A stretch of DNA of 22,426 nucleotides from CAYGHE01 sp964349805 (GCA_964349805.1 CAYGHE010000010.1:1-22426), one strand, 5' to 3'; positions 14,011 through 21,769 are shown, counted from the first letter of the stretch. Translations and numbers: made by a program. Notes: a model not told the origin generated them from the letters alone.

Positions 14011-14019
14011 TGGTATTAT
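14011..14019 (+). promoter_or_regulatory. Extended -10 promoter of the GT2 gene
   Basis: TGG-TATTAT ends 9 bases before the ATG at 14029; TTGTCA at 13993-13998 is a possible -35 but only 15 bases away. Transcription would start about 3 bases before the ATG. No Shine-Dalgarno is present. Confidence 0.5.
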
Positions 14020-14028
14020 TGATGCAGA

Positions 14029-15171
14029 ATGCTTGACCTTGTCTTTTACGGATTAGTGATTGTCCTGACGGCTATCAGTATAATTTTTGTTCGCCAACTT
14101 CAATTCGCCCTAGGACATTTTAGGGTGAGACAGTTCATAAGCTCTGCGTCGACAATCAAAGATTTGCCGAGTGTTAGCGTCTGTATCCCAGCCAGAAACG
14201 AAAAGCATGCTATGACGCAGTGTTTAGAAAAAGTTTTGGCCAGTACTTATCCTAAATTAGAAATAATAGTGCTCGACGACAGTTCAAAAGATGATACATC
14301 GGTACTTATCAAATCTTTCGCGCACGCTGGAGTGCGTTTTGTTGAGGGTACTCGCCTACCTCACGGGTGGCTGGGCAAAAACCATGCGCTAGACGGGTTG
14401 CTAAAAGAAGCTAGCGGCAGCCTTATCTTTTATATGGACGTCGATACCCTAGTAGAGCCCGATACAATTGGGCAGCTCGTCGCCTACGCCAAATTAGAGC
14501 AGGCAGCGATGGTTTCTGTACTGCCTTTTCGCGCTGACGGTTGGAGGTGGAGCGTCCTGTTCTCTACTTTGCGCTATTTTAGAGAGTTGATAATGCACCG
14601 GCGCAAGTCTCCAGCAGTTTCTGGAAATGCTTGGTTAATAGATAGGCACATTTTAGAGAATGAACTCCAAGGGTTCAAAGAATGCAAACAATACATCCAG
14701 CCCGAGGCTTATTTTGCACGGCGCTTGGCGGTCAATGACAAATACCGCTTTTTGATAAGCACCCCAATGCTAGGTGTAAACTACGAGAAGAAATGGCGCT
14801 CTCAAATTGAGACGGGTATGCGTTTATCCTTTCCGATTTTTGGCGGACGCATAGTGACTAATTTACTAGCACTACTTGCAGTTGCTATTATCTCGCTCCC
14901 GTTGGTTATAACTTTAAATGGCCTCTTTACGGAATGGAGCTATATACATGCTTTTGCCTTTTGGCAGTTAAGCGTTTTTGCGGCAATCTATGGATTATTT
15001 TTGTCGGGAGTTTGGGGTCGCGGTTGGTGGATCGGTATGTTGCTTTGGCCGGTTATTTTGGTTCAAGAGTGGATTGTCATGTTCGCAAGTCTGATTCGAT
15101 ACGCTACAGGTACGGTAACTTGGAAGGGCCGCCCAGTGGCTACTACCAAGAACCAGCTATCAACTAATTAG
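14029..15171 (+). CDS. Membrane-anchored family 2 glycosyltransferase
   Basis: A 380-residue GT-A enzyme that transfers a sugar from a nucleotide-sugar donor, most likely to a lipid or envelope acceptor at the inner face of the membrane. One membrane segment lies at about 3-25. The catalytic domain begins LPSVSVCIPARNEKHAM, continues IIVLDDSSKDDT, and has a metal-binding DxD in FYMDVDTLVEPD. About three C-terminal membrane segments follow (IVTNLLALLAVAIISLPLV, LSVFAAIYGLFLSGV, MLLWPVILVQEWIVMF). HGWLGKNHAL resembles the GT2 subgroup linked to carotenoid and hopanoid modification, but no such pathway is here. It is a single gene, overlapping the convergent histidine kinase by 8 bases. Confidence 0.88.
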   Translation: MLDLVFYGLVIVLTAISIIFVRQLQFALGHFRVRQFISSASTIKDLPSVSVCIPARNEKHAMTQCLEKVLASTYPKLEIIVLDDSSKDDTSVLIKSFAHAGVRFVEGTRLPHGWLGKNHALDGLLKEASGSLIFYMDVDTLVEPDTIGQLVAYAKLEQAAMVSVLPFRADGWRWSVLFSTLRYFRELIMHRRKSPAVSGNAWLIDRHILENELQGFKECKQYIQPEAYFARRLAVNDKYRFLISTPMLGVNYEKKWRSQIETGMRLSFPIFGGRIVTNLLALLAVAIISLPLVITLNGLFTEWSYIHAFAFWQLSVFAAIYGLFLSGVWGRGWWIGMLLWPVILVQEWIVMFASLIRYATGTVTWKGRPVATTKNQLSTN

Positions 15172-16801
15172 ATTCTTTTGCTATCGGTAGAGTGATACTG
15201 AATGTTGAACCGTGGTTTAGGCGGCTTTTTAATTGAATCTTGGCGCCAATGCGTCGGCTAAGTTTGGATGCAATATAAAGTCCCAACCCCGTACCGCCTG
15301 TTTCGCGGGTTCTATAATCTTCGCTTCGATAGAATTTTTCGAACACCTTGGATTGATCGGATTTGCTAATACCTATACCAGTGTCAATAACCTCTATTGT
15401 AATTTTTCCGTCTTCTTGTTTTGCGGCTAATGTAACGGAACCTTTTACGGTGTATTTAATAGCGTTGGTGATAAAGTTCTGCATCATTTCCTCTAGATAT
15501 AAACGACTAGTATTAACTTTGTCTAGTTTTGGAGGTATGTCTATATTCAGATGCAGTTTTTTGTCTTTGGCTTCTTCTTGGTACTTTTCGAACATTTGTT
15601 TTATCAGTTCTTTGACGTCTATTATTTCAGGTGCGTCCGATACGCCTCTCTCGGCTCGTGATAAAGTGCTTAGGTCATTTACTATTTGAGCCAAAAAGAT
15701 TATTTGGTCATGAGCGGTAGTAACTGCATCTTTTAGCATGTCCTTGGTTGTGTCACCGTGTTCCATCATGACCTGAACATTCGAAATAGTTCCCTCGGTG
15801 ATAGTTATAGGAGTTCGGAGCTCGTGGCTGACTACGCTAATAAATTCGTCCCGTTCTTCTTCTAGGCTTTTAACCTTGGTTATATCTCGCAAAATTACGA
15901 CGTAGCCTTCATGAGTTTCGGCCTTTTTGGTACGGCTAAACCCGCTGCGAATCGGTGAATAAGCAACTTCCAAGCGCATAGTTTCGTCTTCGTCGAAGCG
16001 GTAGCTTAAATCTTCTCTTCGAACAACACCCTTAGCTTTTTGCATCTCTGCGAATAAACTGATGTGTTTTCCATCTTGGTCGACCAACGGTAAGATATCA
16101 TCCACATGGCGCTCGTCTAGTTTGTCGTTAGTATCAAGCAAGTTTAGGCTAGCGGCGTTATAAACTTTAATCAAACCTTCTTGATCCACGCTAAGTACAC
16201 CGTCAGTTAAATTGTTAACAATAGCCAAAGTGCGATCACGTTGCAAAGCTTCTTTGGCTTTGCTTGTGTTGAGTTCTTTTCGTGTCGCCGATTGAGCGGC
16301 AGATATGCTCAAAATGATAAATCCAGCGATTAATATTATCGCTAAGGTAACGAAATTGTAAGATGCAATGTCTGCGTCGATGCTGTACCACAAGGCGCTA
16401 TCACCTACGACCACTAAAGTAAACGCGAGTGCGCTAAAACTTACGCCGCGCTTTCCGAAATAAGTATTGGAGGCCATCAGCAGGAGCACCCAACAAATAG
16501 AGAAAGGTGTTGAGACACCAGCGACAAAGACCAAGTAACCCCCCAACAGTAAGTGGTAAGCTATTAACCTTAACGCTGATTCCCTTGCGTTTCGGCTAGA
16601 TGAAAAAAGCTGCAAAATCCCTATATACAGCGCCCAAAAAGAAAGTGCTATAAAGCTAAACGGATCTATAATACGAAATGACGGCGCTATCTCAAACTGA
16701 ACGAGTACTCCATAAACGACCAAAACTATTGGCACAAGAATCCCAGCGTAGCGTATAACTTTCGCTGAGTTTGCCGTATAAAGGGGCCCACCACCATACA
16801 T
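15164..16801 (-). CDS. Membrane sensor histidine kinase with PAS domain
   Basis: This 545-residue sensor autophosphorylates on histidine and passes phosphate to a response regulator. Six membrane segments fill residues 14-165, with very short loops. A PAS domain follows (about 195-305, NNLTDGVLSVDQEGLIKVYN). HisKA has the phospho-acceptor His near 326 (VVSHELRTPITI), and the HATPase domain has the N box (NFITNAIKYT), DTGIGI and TGLGLYIASKL. The layout resembles WalK/PhoR-type kinases but the 6-TM sensor is different. No response regulator gene is in the window. ATG 16801 is preferred over GTG 16819, which falls in the -10 region. TATAAT lies 9 bases before the ATG and no Shine-Dalgarno is visible. 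Confidence 0.93.
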   Translation of the reverse strand: MYGGGPLYTANSAKVIRYAGILVPIVLVVYGVLVQFEIAPSFRIIDPFSFIALSFWALYIGILQLFSSSRNARESALRLIAYHLLLGGYLVFVAGVSTPFSICWVLLLMASNTYFGKRGVSFSALAFTLVVVGDSALWYSIDADIASYNFVTLAIILIAGFIILSISAAQSATRKELNTSKAKEALQRDRTLAIVNNLTDGVLSVDQEGLIKVYNAASLNLLDTNDKLDERHVDDILPLVDQDGKHISLFAEMQKAKGVVRREDLSYRFDEDETMRLEVAYSPIRSGFSRTKKAETHEGYVVILRDITKVKSLEEERDEFISVVSHELRTPITITEGTISNVQVMMEHGDTTKDMLKDAVTTAHDQIIFLAQIVNDLSTLSRAERGVSDAPEIIDVKELIKQMFEKYQEEAKDKKLHLNIDIPPKLDKVNTSRLYLEEMMQNFITNAIKYTVKGSVTLAAKQEDGKITIEVIDTGIGISKSDQSKVFEKFYRSEDYRTRETGGTGLGLYIASKLSRRIGAKIQLKSRLNHGSTFSITLPIAKESN

Positions 16802-16810
16802 CTTAAGGTT

Positions 16811-16816
16811 ATTATA
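16811..16816 (-). promoter_or_regulatory. -10 element close to the histidine kinase start
   Basis: On the minus strand TATAAT ends 9 bases before the ATG at 16801. TG is directly before the hexamer rather than one base further. TTGTAA is found 19 bases upstream, a poor -35. The gene may also be read from the metallopeptidase transcript. Confidence 0.4.
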
Positions 16817-16835
16817 CACGATTCGTAACTTCCTT

Positions 16836-17531
16836 TTACAAAGAAGGGCTTTTGGTCTTCATGATACGGCGATGTGCTTTGTAGTCAGGATCGGCCGCCA
16901 GAACGAGCTGCCAAAAGGCTGGGCTGTGGTTCATTTGCTTGGTATGCGCTAGCTCATGTATTAGTACATAATCGATAAGTTCAAAGGGTAAGTTCATGAG
17001 GGCTATATTGAGGCTAACCGTTCCATGATCGCTATAACTTCCCCATCGTCCGCTAGCTGTCGAAAAACGCGTACGGCTATAGGTAAACCCGTGTTTCTCG
17101 GCCAAGAACGCTAATCGGCGAGGAAGGTAACTTTTAGCCTCTACTCTCAACGCTTCTATTACCCTCTTTTTTATTTCTTTAACCACTAGTGGGGCGTCAA
17201 GATTAACGCCATCGGCTAATGTTACGATAATTTGCTGTCCTTGCCTGCTAACACTCGATTCCAAGCCGTGAGATTTGTTTACTATCAAAGTATGGCTTTT
17301 ACCTATTTTCATGCCGTCTTTAAAAACGACAGCAGGACGGTATTGCCTGATAAGCGCCCTTAATTCATCTCTGGAGTTTTTCAGTAACCTTTTAACTAAA
17401 AAGATTGGAGCATATGGTGGCAAGGACGCTCTGATAGTACCGTCAGCGTTTACTCTCATTCGAACCTGAGTAGCTTTCGCGCTTCGGCGTATGATTATCT
17501 TGCCGAATTCCTGATCGTGTATAACCGGCAT
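16836..17531 (-). CDS. YgjP/SprT-like zinc metallopeptidase (M48-type, DUF45)
   Basis: A 231-residue protein of the YgjP-like family. The N-terminal part is a beta-rich domain (KIIIRRSAKATQVRMRVNADGTIRASLPP). The C-terminal part carries the family signature FSTASGRWGSYSDHGTVSLNIALM, followed by the zinc site HELAHTKQMNHSPAFW (HExxH with a third His). Members are predicted cytoplasmic metal-dependent peptidases; the substrate is unknown. AAAGGA lies 7 bases before the ATG and just after the stop of the preceding P-loop kinase gene, 11 bases away, so the two are coupled. Confidence 0.92.
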   Translation of the reverse strand: MPVIHDQEFGKIIIRRSAKATQVRMRVNADGTIRASLPPYAPIFLVKRLLKNSRDELRALIRQYRPAVVFKDGMKIGKSHTLIVNKSHGLESSVSRQGQQIIVTLADGVNLDAPLVVKEIKKRVIEALRVEAKSYLPRRLAFLAEKHGFTYSRTRFSTASGRWGSYSDHGTVSLNIALMNLPFELIDYVLIHELAHTKQMNHSPAFWQLVLAADPDYKAHRRIMKTKSPSL

Positions 17532-17542
17532 TTATAATTCCT

Positions 17543-18136
17543 TTACCGCTCTTTATAGCGGTCAACTCGTTGCGGCGATCTGCTTTTGACCGTTAACGGC
17601 CCGCCAGATATTAAAGTACGAGCTTTAATTAAACGCTTGAGAACTACTTTAACTTGGCTAGCGTAAGTATGCTTACCGCTAATCACCACAGCCCCCTCGG
17701 CTTGTATGAGAGGTTTAAACTGTTTTACCAGAGTTTTAAATTGCTCAACACTGGTTCCTGGATTCCCTTTAAGGAATCGCTTTTCAGAAGTTGCCGATTC
17801 GGTTTGAACCCAAACAAATACAGCTTCATAACCGGCGGCTTTGGCTTTCTTTACCAAAGCGTCTCTTTCAGGGTGGTATCCGCTAAATCCTTCATAGATG
17901 ACAGTCTTACCGGTTTTTAACAGCTCATCTAGTGCATAGTTTGCTATATGCCCCACTATTACGTCTTCGTTTTTGCTATACGTTGGTCGCGAAAGTAGTT
18001 GATGGCGTATGGTGCCAACATTAATGAACGGGATATTGAATGTATCAGAAAAGTGTTTGGCGAAAAAAGTTTTGCCCGCACCTGGTATACCCACCATGAT
18101 TATCAAATGAGGCACGTGCAAGCTTAGTGATCTCAT
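17543..18136 (-). CDS. P-loop kinase-like ATPase (AAA_33/zeta-like)
   Basis: The protein from ATG 18136 is 197 residues. Walker A is IIMVGIPGAGKTFFAK (about 13-28); NVGTIRHQLL and VIYEGFSGYHPERDALVKKA resemble the substrate and second P-loop motif (Walker B-like) of small-molecule or RNA-end kinases in the AAA_33 group. VFVWVQTESATSEKRFLKGNP is the lid region. The tail from about 160 is basic (KVVLKRLIKARTL...RYKER). The phosphorylated substrate is unknown. The frame opens at 18163, but TATACT lies 7 bases before ATG 18136, so the longer start would lie outside the transcript. It is co-directional with the metallopeptidase and kinase genes. Confidence 0.85.
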   Translation of the reverse strand: MRSLSLHVPHLIIMVGIPGAGKTFFAKHFSDTFNIPFINVGTIRHQLLSRPTYSKNEDVIVGHIANYALDELLKTGKTVIYEGFSGYHPERDALVKKAKAAGYEAVFVWVQTESATSEKRFLKGNPGTSVEQFKTLVKQFKPLIQAEGAVVISGKHTYASQVKVVLKRLIKARTLISGGPLTVKSRSPQRVDRYKER

Positions 18137-18143
18137 ACATAAC

Positions 18144-18152
18144 AGTATAACA
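18144..18152 (-). promoter_or_regulatory. Extended -10 promoter of the P-loop kinase gene
   Basis: On the minus strand TGT-TATACT ends 7 bases before the ATG at 18136, predicting a leaderless mRNA. No good -35 and no Shine-Dalgarno are visible. Confidence 0.5.
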
Positions 18153-18181
18153 AAATAGGTCAAAGAGGAGTAATTGACAGG

Positions 18182-18751
18182 TTATCTAATGCGTTTGCGG
18201 CCGTATTTAAGCGTTTTTGCCATCCAGATAAGTTCTTCGTAGGCGCTGCTAATAGAATTGTCGATGCGAGTTTTCTTGCTGGGGATTGGTTGGTTATGGT
18301 CGTCAAAAGTTTTGTCGATGTATGGGAAGTACGGGCTTTGTGATGTGGCAACTAATCCCATTTCGCGAACCGTGAGTACTAGCGCTTCAACCGCCCGTAC
18401 TCCTCCCCAATTTCTATTACTGACTCCAGCTATGGCAACGGGTTTATGGCGATAGTTTTCGTATTCGCTATCGAGCATGCGCTTTAAGCTTCCGGGGAAG
18501 CTGTGATTGTATTCAGGTGTTACGATAAAAAATGCGTCAGCTCGGGCCGTTATAGTCGTGTAACGAGCGTCTCTTGACCCATCGTCGTTGCCGTCGTCTG
18601 GAAAGTTAAAATCTCGAGGGTCTACAAATATAATTTGAACGTTCGATAAGTTAGTGCCGAATTCAGCAACATAGTGAGCAGCTTTAATAGACTGACGTTC
18701 TCGTCTGGTAGTACCCGCTACCACAGCTATAGTTAGTGAGTCCTCCTGCAC
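18182..18751 (-). CDS. NAD(P)H-dependent FMN reductase (flavodoxin-like)
   Basis: A 189-residue flavoprotein that passes electrons from NAD(P)H to FMN or quinone-type acceptors. The Rossmann-like start is LTIAVVAGTTRRERQSIKAA, with the FMN-phosphate loop GTTRRERQS. The family signature VTPEYNHSFPGSLKRMLD is complete, and the next strand VAIAGVSNRNWGGVRA is also typical. The frame starts at GTG 18751, with GGGGG 7 bases before it; this is the only start that keeps the first beta strand. It ends 45 bases before the P-loop kinase start. Confidence 0.93.
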   Translation of the reverse strand: MQEDSLTIAVVAGTTRRERQSIKAAHYVAEFGTNLSNVQIIFVDPRDFNFPDDGNDDGSRDARYTTITARADAFFIVTPEYNHSFPGSLKRMLDSEYENYRHKPVAIAGVSNRNWGGVRAVEALVLTVREMGLVATSQSPYFPYIDKTFDDHNQPIPSKKTRIDNSISSAYEELIWMAKTLKYGRKRIR

Positions 18752-18869
18752 CTCTTTGCCCCCTGTACATTCTTAGTTTAGCACGCGTCTGATGCTTATG
18801 CCACAAATACTCTGGTTCTATAAACCTGTTAAGCTTGTGGAATGCTATCTAATCGTTCAAAATACTCAC

Positions 18870-19547
18870 ATGATTAATTTGCGACAATTTGCTGAACTGC
18901 ATCGTACTTTTTCTGGCAGTGAATACGGCCAAGAACTTGGGAAAAATGTTAGGTACGAAAGATATAAACCTGACAGTGTATCTAATAAAGAGTGGGTTGA
19001 ACTTCTTGGGCGAGATGTTAGCAATCTAGAGCATTTACGTCTGACCTATGATTTAACCGTTGCCTTTGTTCGCCATAGCGAAGAACACCAACCCGATTTA
19101 TTAGATGATACCGATAAAGCAGCGTTACTTTTGGCCGGTGTTTCTCATGATTGGGGTGAAGCGCTTACGGGTGATATATCATATGGCGACAAGACCCTCG
19201 ACGATGATGAAAAGGAACGTATCGCTTTTGCAAAAGTAGCCTCGGACTTATTTCCTGCTGATGTGGATAGATTTAGACGAGTGCAAGAAGTAGCGTTTGA
19301 CCATAATGGTGATGGCGATAGGCTTGGACGAATATTCTCAACCATAGAATGCTTAGGTTATATGAGAACCGCCCTAACGGCGGTCGATAGATTAGATTTA
19401 GGTGATGACAGCGTTCAACCAGTGGAGCTTCAAGAGGGCCTTGAATGGTTGATCACCGATGTGCTACTAAATACCACTCAAAAACTAGTAGCACAAACCA
19501 AAGAATATTCAGCTGTAGATGCGGCCGCATACCTTAATGCGGAATAA
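18870..19547 (+). CDS. HD-domain phosphohydrolase, probably truncated by an in-frame stop
   Basis: HD-domain metal-dependent phosphohydrolase. NLEHLRLTYDLTVAFVRH supplies the first His, VSHDWGEALTGDIS is the HD motif with the downstream EALxGDI typical of YfbR-like 5'-nucleotidases, and LTAVDRLDL supplies a last Asp. Start is uncertain: the frame opens at ATG 18792, but the extra 26 residues look non-coding, and TGC-TATCTA (18843-18851) precedes ATG 18870, so I choose the latter (225 residues to the stop). TAA at 19545-19547 interrupts a frame that then continues with protein-like sequence for 46 codons. A nucleotide-cleaning role would suit the nearby Nudix genes, but that is inference. Confidence 0.75.
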   Translation: MINLRQFAELHRTFSGSEYGQELGKNVRYERYKPDSVSNKEWVELLGRDVSNLEHLRLTYDLTVAFVRHSEEHQPDLLDDTDKAALLLAGVSHDWGEALTGDISYGDKTLDDDEKERIAFAKVASDLFPADVDRFRRVQEVAFDHNGDGDRLGRIFSTIECLGYMRTALTAVDRLDLGDDSVQPVELQEGLEWLITDVLLNTTQKLVAQTKEYSAVDAAAYLNAE

Positions 19548-19688
19548 ATTGACGAAGCGTTTGGGATAGTTCATGCAAATCCTGATGTTTTTTGGCGTTA
19601 CGGCGATAAAGCAAACGATAAAATGCTAGCTTTCTTGGATGCTGAACAAGCATGGATGAGATATAAAGAGGAGCTAGCAGCAGCTTAA
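19548..19688 (+). pseudogene. In-frame C-terminal remainder of the HD-domain gene after a premature TAA
   Basis: Directly after TAA 19545-19547, the same frame reads IDEAFGIVHANPDVFWRYGD and continues to KMLAFLDAEQAWMRYKEELAAA, ending TAA at 19686-19688. Composition and helical pattern look like real protein, and the final TAA shares TTAA with the convergent Nudix stop, as other convergent pairs here do. A CAA to TAA change would explain it (NAE-Q-IDEAF). No start codon or ribosome binding site supports separate translation. Confidence 0.7.
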
Positions 19689-20224
19689 GTTTGAAACTCG
19701 GAAATCTCGACTTCTTGCCATTCATTTAATATTTCAGCAATTATAAATTCACCGATTTCTCGTACGTTTTCATAAATCTCAGATGAATCGATGTCTCGCA
19801 GATCTTTTAAACTCACCCACCTAAGATTGGTCGACTCTCCGTCCTCGGGCTTGTTTGCTGGTTTTTGATTGGTTATAAAAGCATAGGCTATGTCCGTATG
19901 TTTGTGGTTCCCTTGCGGATCAAAATTATGCGTGTTATGAACGACTGGCTGGGGGTGAGTGACAGTGTTAGTTAAATGGTTAATTCTAATTGGCGGTTGC
20001 AGGATTTTTAATTGGTCAAGCGCATATCCAGTCTCCTCGACAATCTCATGGCAAATGGCTTGCCAGGGCGTTTCATCAAGCTCTATATGTCCTCCGGGTT
20101 GCAACAGAACACCAAGTTTTTTGTGCATGTGAAGTAATAGTTTCGGATTAGAAGAGTCGACCCGAACTATAAAAGCACTTGCCGTGTGGTCGTGCTCGCC
20201 TGGTTTGGTATGAATATGTGCCAT
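19685..20224 (-). CDS. Nudix hydrolase (second of a tandem pair)
   Basis: A 179-residue Nudix protein. The Nudix box is GGHIELDETPWQAICHEIVEETGY, matching Gx5Ex7REUxEExGU except that R of the REU is His; the metal-binding glutamates are present. The N-terminus MAHIHTKPGEHDHTAS is histidine-rich. A second His-rich stretch (VVHNTHNF...GNHKHTDIAYAF) lies around 93-113. These resemble small Nudix proteins (MutT/NUDIX of the HTH-less type) with unknown nucleotide substrate. It starts 12 bases after the upstream Nudix gene, so the two form an operon; no Shine-Dalgarno is evident. Confidence 0.9.
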   Translation of the reverse strand: MAHIHTKPGEHDHTASAFIVRVDSSNPKLLLHMHKKLGVLLQPGGHIELDETPWQAICHEIVEETGYALDQLKILQPPIRINHLTNTVTHPQPVVHNTHNFDPQGNHKHTDIAYAFITNQKPANKPEDGESTNLRWVSLKDLRDIDSSEIYENVREIGEFIIAEILNEWQEVEISEFQT

Positions 20225-20236
20225 ATCTTGATTAGA

Positions 20237-20731
20237 TTATCTCATAGCCGATGCAAAAAGGTGTTTAATGTAGCTTGGTGTCTTTCCAAAATATCGTTCC
20301 GAGAACTCCTCGGCGCTTAGGGCGAGCCTTTCGCTAATTTCATCATTTGGGTTAAAGTCCCCTAGCCTGTCTATATCGGCTGAATATATTACGATGTATT
20401 TTCTGTCACCTTCGTTGATTAAAGACGAAGAGATTTCAAGCACATCTAGCAGGCGAGGATTTTTAATAGTCATCTCAGCCTCTTCTATAAGCTCTCTTGT
20501 AAGCGCGTCTAAGATAGTAGCATCCGTCTCTTCAATATGGCCTCCGGCTACATCCACACCTCTACTACGAACATTGACTACGACCACTTTATTGTCCACT
20601 GTAAATGGTAAAGCGTGGACGCTGATGATTTCGCTTATATCAGGTAAACGTTTTGAACCAACAGAAATTGCGGTATGCGGTACGTTATCATAATCAAAAA
20701 CAAAGACAAAAGGTTTGTGTTGTTCGGTCAT
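20237..20731 (-). CDS. Nudix hydrolase (first of a tandem pair)
   Basis: The protein from ATG 20731 (MTEQHKPFVFVFDYDN) is 164 residues. The Nudix box GGHIEETDATILDALTRELIEEAEM keeps RELIEE but has one extra residue in the first half and Glu in place of the last Gly, so it is slightly divergent. The rest, including RKYIVIYSADIDRL and EISERLALSAEEF, fits the Nudix fold. The frame opens at 20812, but the -10 element 6 bases before ATG 20731 rules the longer start out. It is divergent from the FHA gene and followed by a second Nudix gene. The substrate is unknown. Confidence 0.9.
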   Translation of the reverse strand: MTEQHKPFVFVFDYDNVPHTAISVGSKRLPDISEIISVHALPFTVDNKVVVVNVRSRGVDVAGGHIEETDATILDALTRELIEEAEMTIKNPRLLDVLEISSSLINEGDRKYIVIYSADIDRLGDFNPNDEISERLALSAEEFSERYFGKTPSYIKHLFASAMR

Positions 20732-20737
20732 TAAACC

Positions 20738-20746
20738 ATGATAGCA
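20738..20746 (-). promoter_or_regulatory. Extended -10 promoter giving a leaderless Nudix mRNA
   Basis: On the minus strand TGC-TATCAT ends 6 bases before the ATG at 20731. No good -35. It faces the FHA gene promoter across about 40 bases. Confidence 0.6.
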
Positions 20747-20769
20747 AATCGTCCGAAATTCGACCGCTT

Positions 20770-20788
20770 GAACTGAGTTCTGTATCAT
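20770..20788 (+). promoter_or_regulatory. FHA gene -10 element with adjacent palindrome
   Basis: TATCAT (20783-20788) ends 6 bases before the FHA gene ATG at 20795, predicting a leaderless mRNA. A perfect palindrome GAACT-G-AGTTC (20770-20780) lies next to it, between the two divergent promoters, and could be an operator. Confidence 0.45.
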
Positions 20789-20794
20789 GTAGGT

Positions 20795-21268
20795 ATGGTT
20801 GAGAGGGGTCACTTTCTGGATTATCAGGTCGAGGATTTAAAACTAGATTCTATGGTCAGATACCACGTGGCTTTAGGTCGAGATCCATCTGATGGAGATT
20901 TTTCGTTACGAATGGGCGGTCAGATACTGCGAGTGAGCAATCAACTAGGTCTTACTCGTGCCTTGGCGGAAGATATACCAGAGACAGATATTGATTTGCA
21001 AGATAACGGCTTCTACGTAGCTCGTCTTGCTGTCAATATTTTTTCTGTCTATTTGCGCGAAAGAGGCACAAGGAGTTACGTCGTAATTGGTCGCAGTACC
21101 GAAAGCCCCATACCAATACTCGACAGAAAGGTTTCACGGCGACACGTGTCATTGGCGTATAACCCTGAACAACCTGGTTTACCACCTGGCTATGACCGTA
21201 TTACAGTTCGTGATCTTAATTCAAAAAACGGTACGTATATAACCACGCAAATTAACGACTCAGAATAA
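20795..21268 (+). CDS. FHA-domain protein
   Basis: A 157-residue protein. The first 90 residues have no recognised fold. The C-terminal FHA domain (about 95-152) has all signature residues: VVIGRS, SRRHVSL and DLNSKNGTYI. FHA domains bind phosphothreonine peptides, so the protein probably reads out a Ser/Thr kinase; no such kinase is in this window. There are no membrane segments or signal peptide. It is divergent from the Nudix pair and ends 9 bases from the convergent 132-aa gene. Initiation appears leaderless. Confidence 0.88.
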   Translation: MVERGHFLDYQVEDLKLDSMVRYHVALGRDPSDGDFSLRMGGQILRVSNQLGLTRALAEDIPETDIDLQDNGFYVARLAVNIFSVYLRERGTRSYVVIGRSTESPIPILDRKVSRRHVSLAYNPEQPGLPPGYDRITVRDLNSKNGTYITTQINDSE

Positions 21269-21277
21269 TAGCTTAAC

Positions 21278-21676
21278 TTAGTCAATAAAATCTTCGAAAT
21301 GAAACCAGCCCGTATCACGAGCTACTACACGAACCTTGGTTGGTTTTTGGTCGGGAAATGCGCCACATCGAGAGACTATTTGGGTACCCAGTATCCCTCC
21401 AAGTCTACGCCTGGGTGTTTCTATTGGTTCTTCGCATGTCCTAACACGATTAACCACTGTTTCGGCTGTTCCCTGTGCCCAGGATGAATCAAATCCAGCA
21501 TCCGACGGGATAACATGTATTCTATTTGTCTCTCTTGAGAAGTCACCATCTTCGACAAAGGCTAAATCAAATCCTGGGTTAGGTACGACTGCCTGATACC
21601 CATAAGTAACTATCTTGTCTGTCTTGACCACTCCATTTGCTAAAGGGCACCCTTCGCAAAATTTTCCATCTTCCAT
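21278..21676 (-). CDS. Uncharacterised 132-aa protein with CxxC motif
   Basis: I do not recognise this protein. ATG 21676 (MEDGKFCEGCPLANG) is chosen because AGGGA lies 9 bases before it; the frame extends to TTG 21736, but that codon lies in the -35 of the promoter. The cysteines are at 7, 10, 81 and 104, so a CxxC plus two more could form a metal site or disulfides. Other visible features are GFDLAFVEDGDFSRETNRIHVIPSD, the arginine-rich ETPRRRLGG and a C-terminal beta-like WFHFEDF. No signal peptide is seen. It is a single gene between two terminator/convergent boundaries. Confidence 0.75.
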   Translation of the reverse strand: MEDGKFCEGCPLANGVVKTDKIVTYGYQAVVPNPGFDLAFVEDGDFSRETNRIHVIPSDAGFDSSWAQGTAETVVNRVRTCEEPIETPRRRLGGILGTQIVSRCGAFPDQKPTKVRVVARDTGWFHFEDFID

Positions 21677-21706
21677 ACAATAATTTCCCTGTTTTAGTGT
21701 GGCTAC

Positions 21707-21736
21707 AGTATATTCGTTTTTAATAATAGAACGCAA
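21707..21736 (-). promoter_or_regulatory. Promoter of the CxxC-motif gene
   Basis: On the minus strand TTGCGT (21731-21736), an 18-base spacer and TATACT (21707-21712). The -10 is good, the -35 weak. It follows the terminator of the secreted-protein gene by a few bases. The predicted leader is about 25 bases and contains the AGGGA site. Confidence 0.55.
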
Positions 21737-21740
21737 GCAT

Positions 21741-21769
21741 AAACAAAAAGCCTCCGGGATAGAGGCTTT
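21741..21769 (-). terminator. Rho-independent terminator of the secreted-protein gene
   Basis: AAAGCCTC/GAGGCTTT form an 8-bp stem (21747-21754 with 21762-21769) with a 7-base loop; on the minus strand it is followed by TTGTTT. It lies 20 bases after the stop of the secreted-protein gene. Confidence 0.8.
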
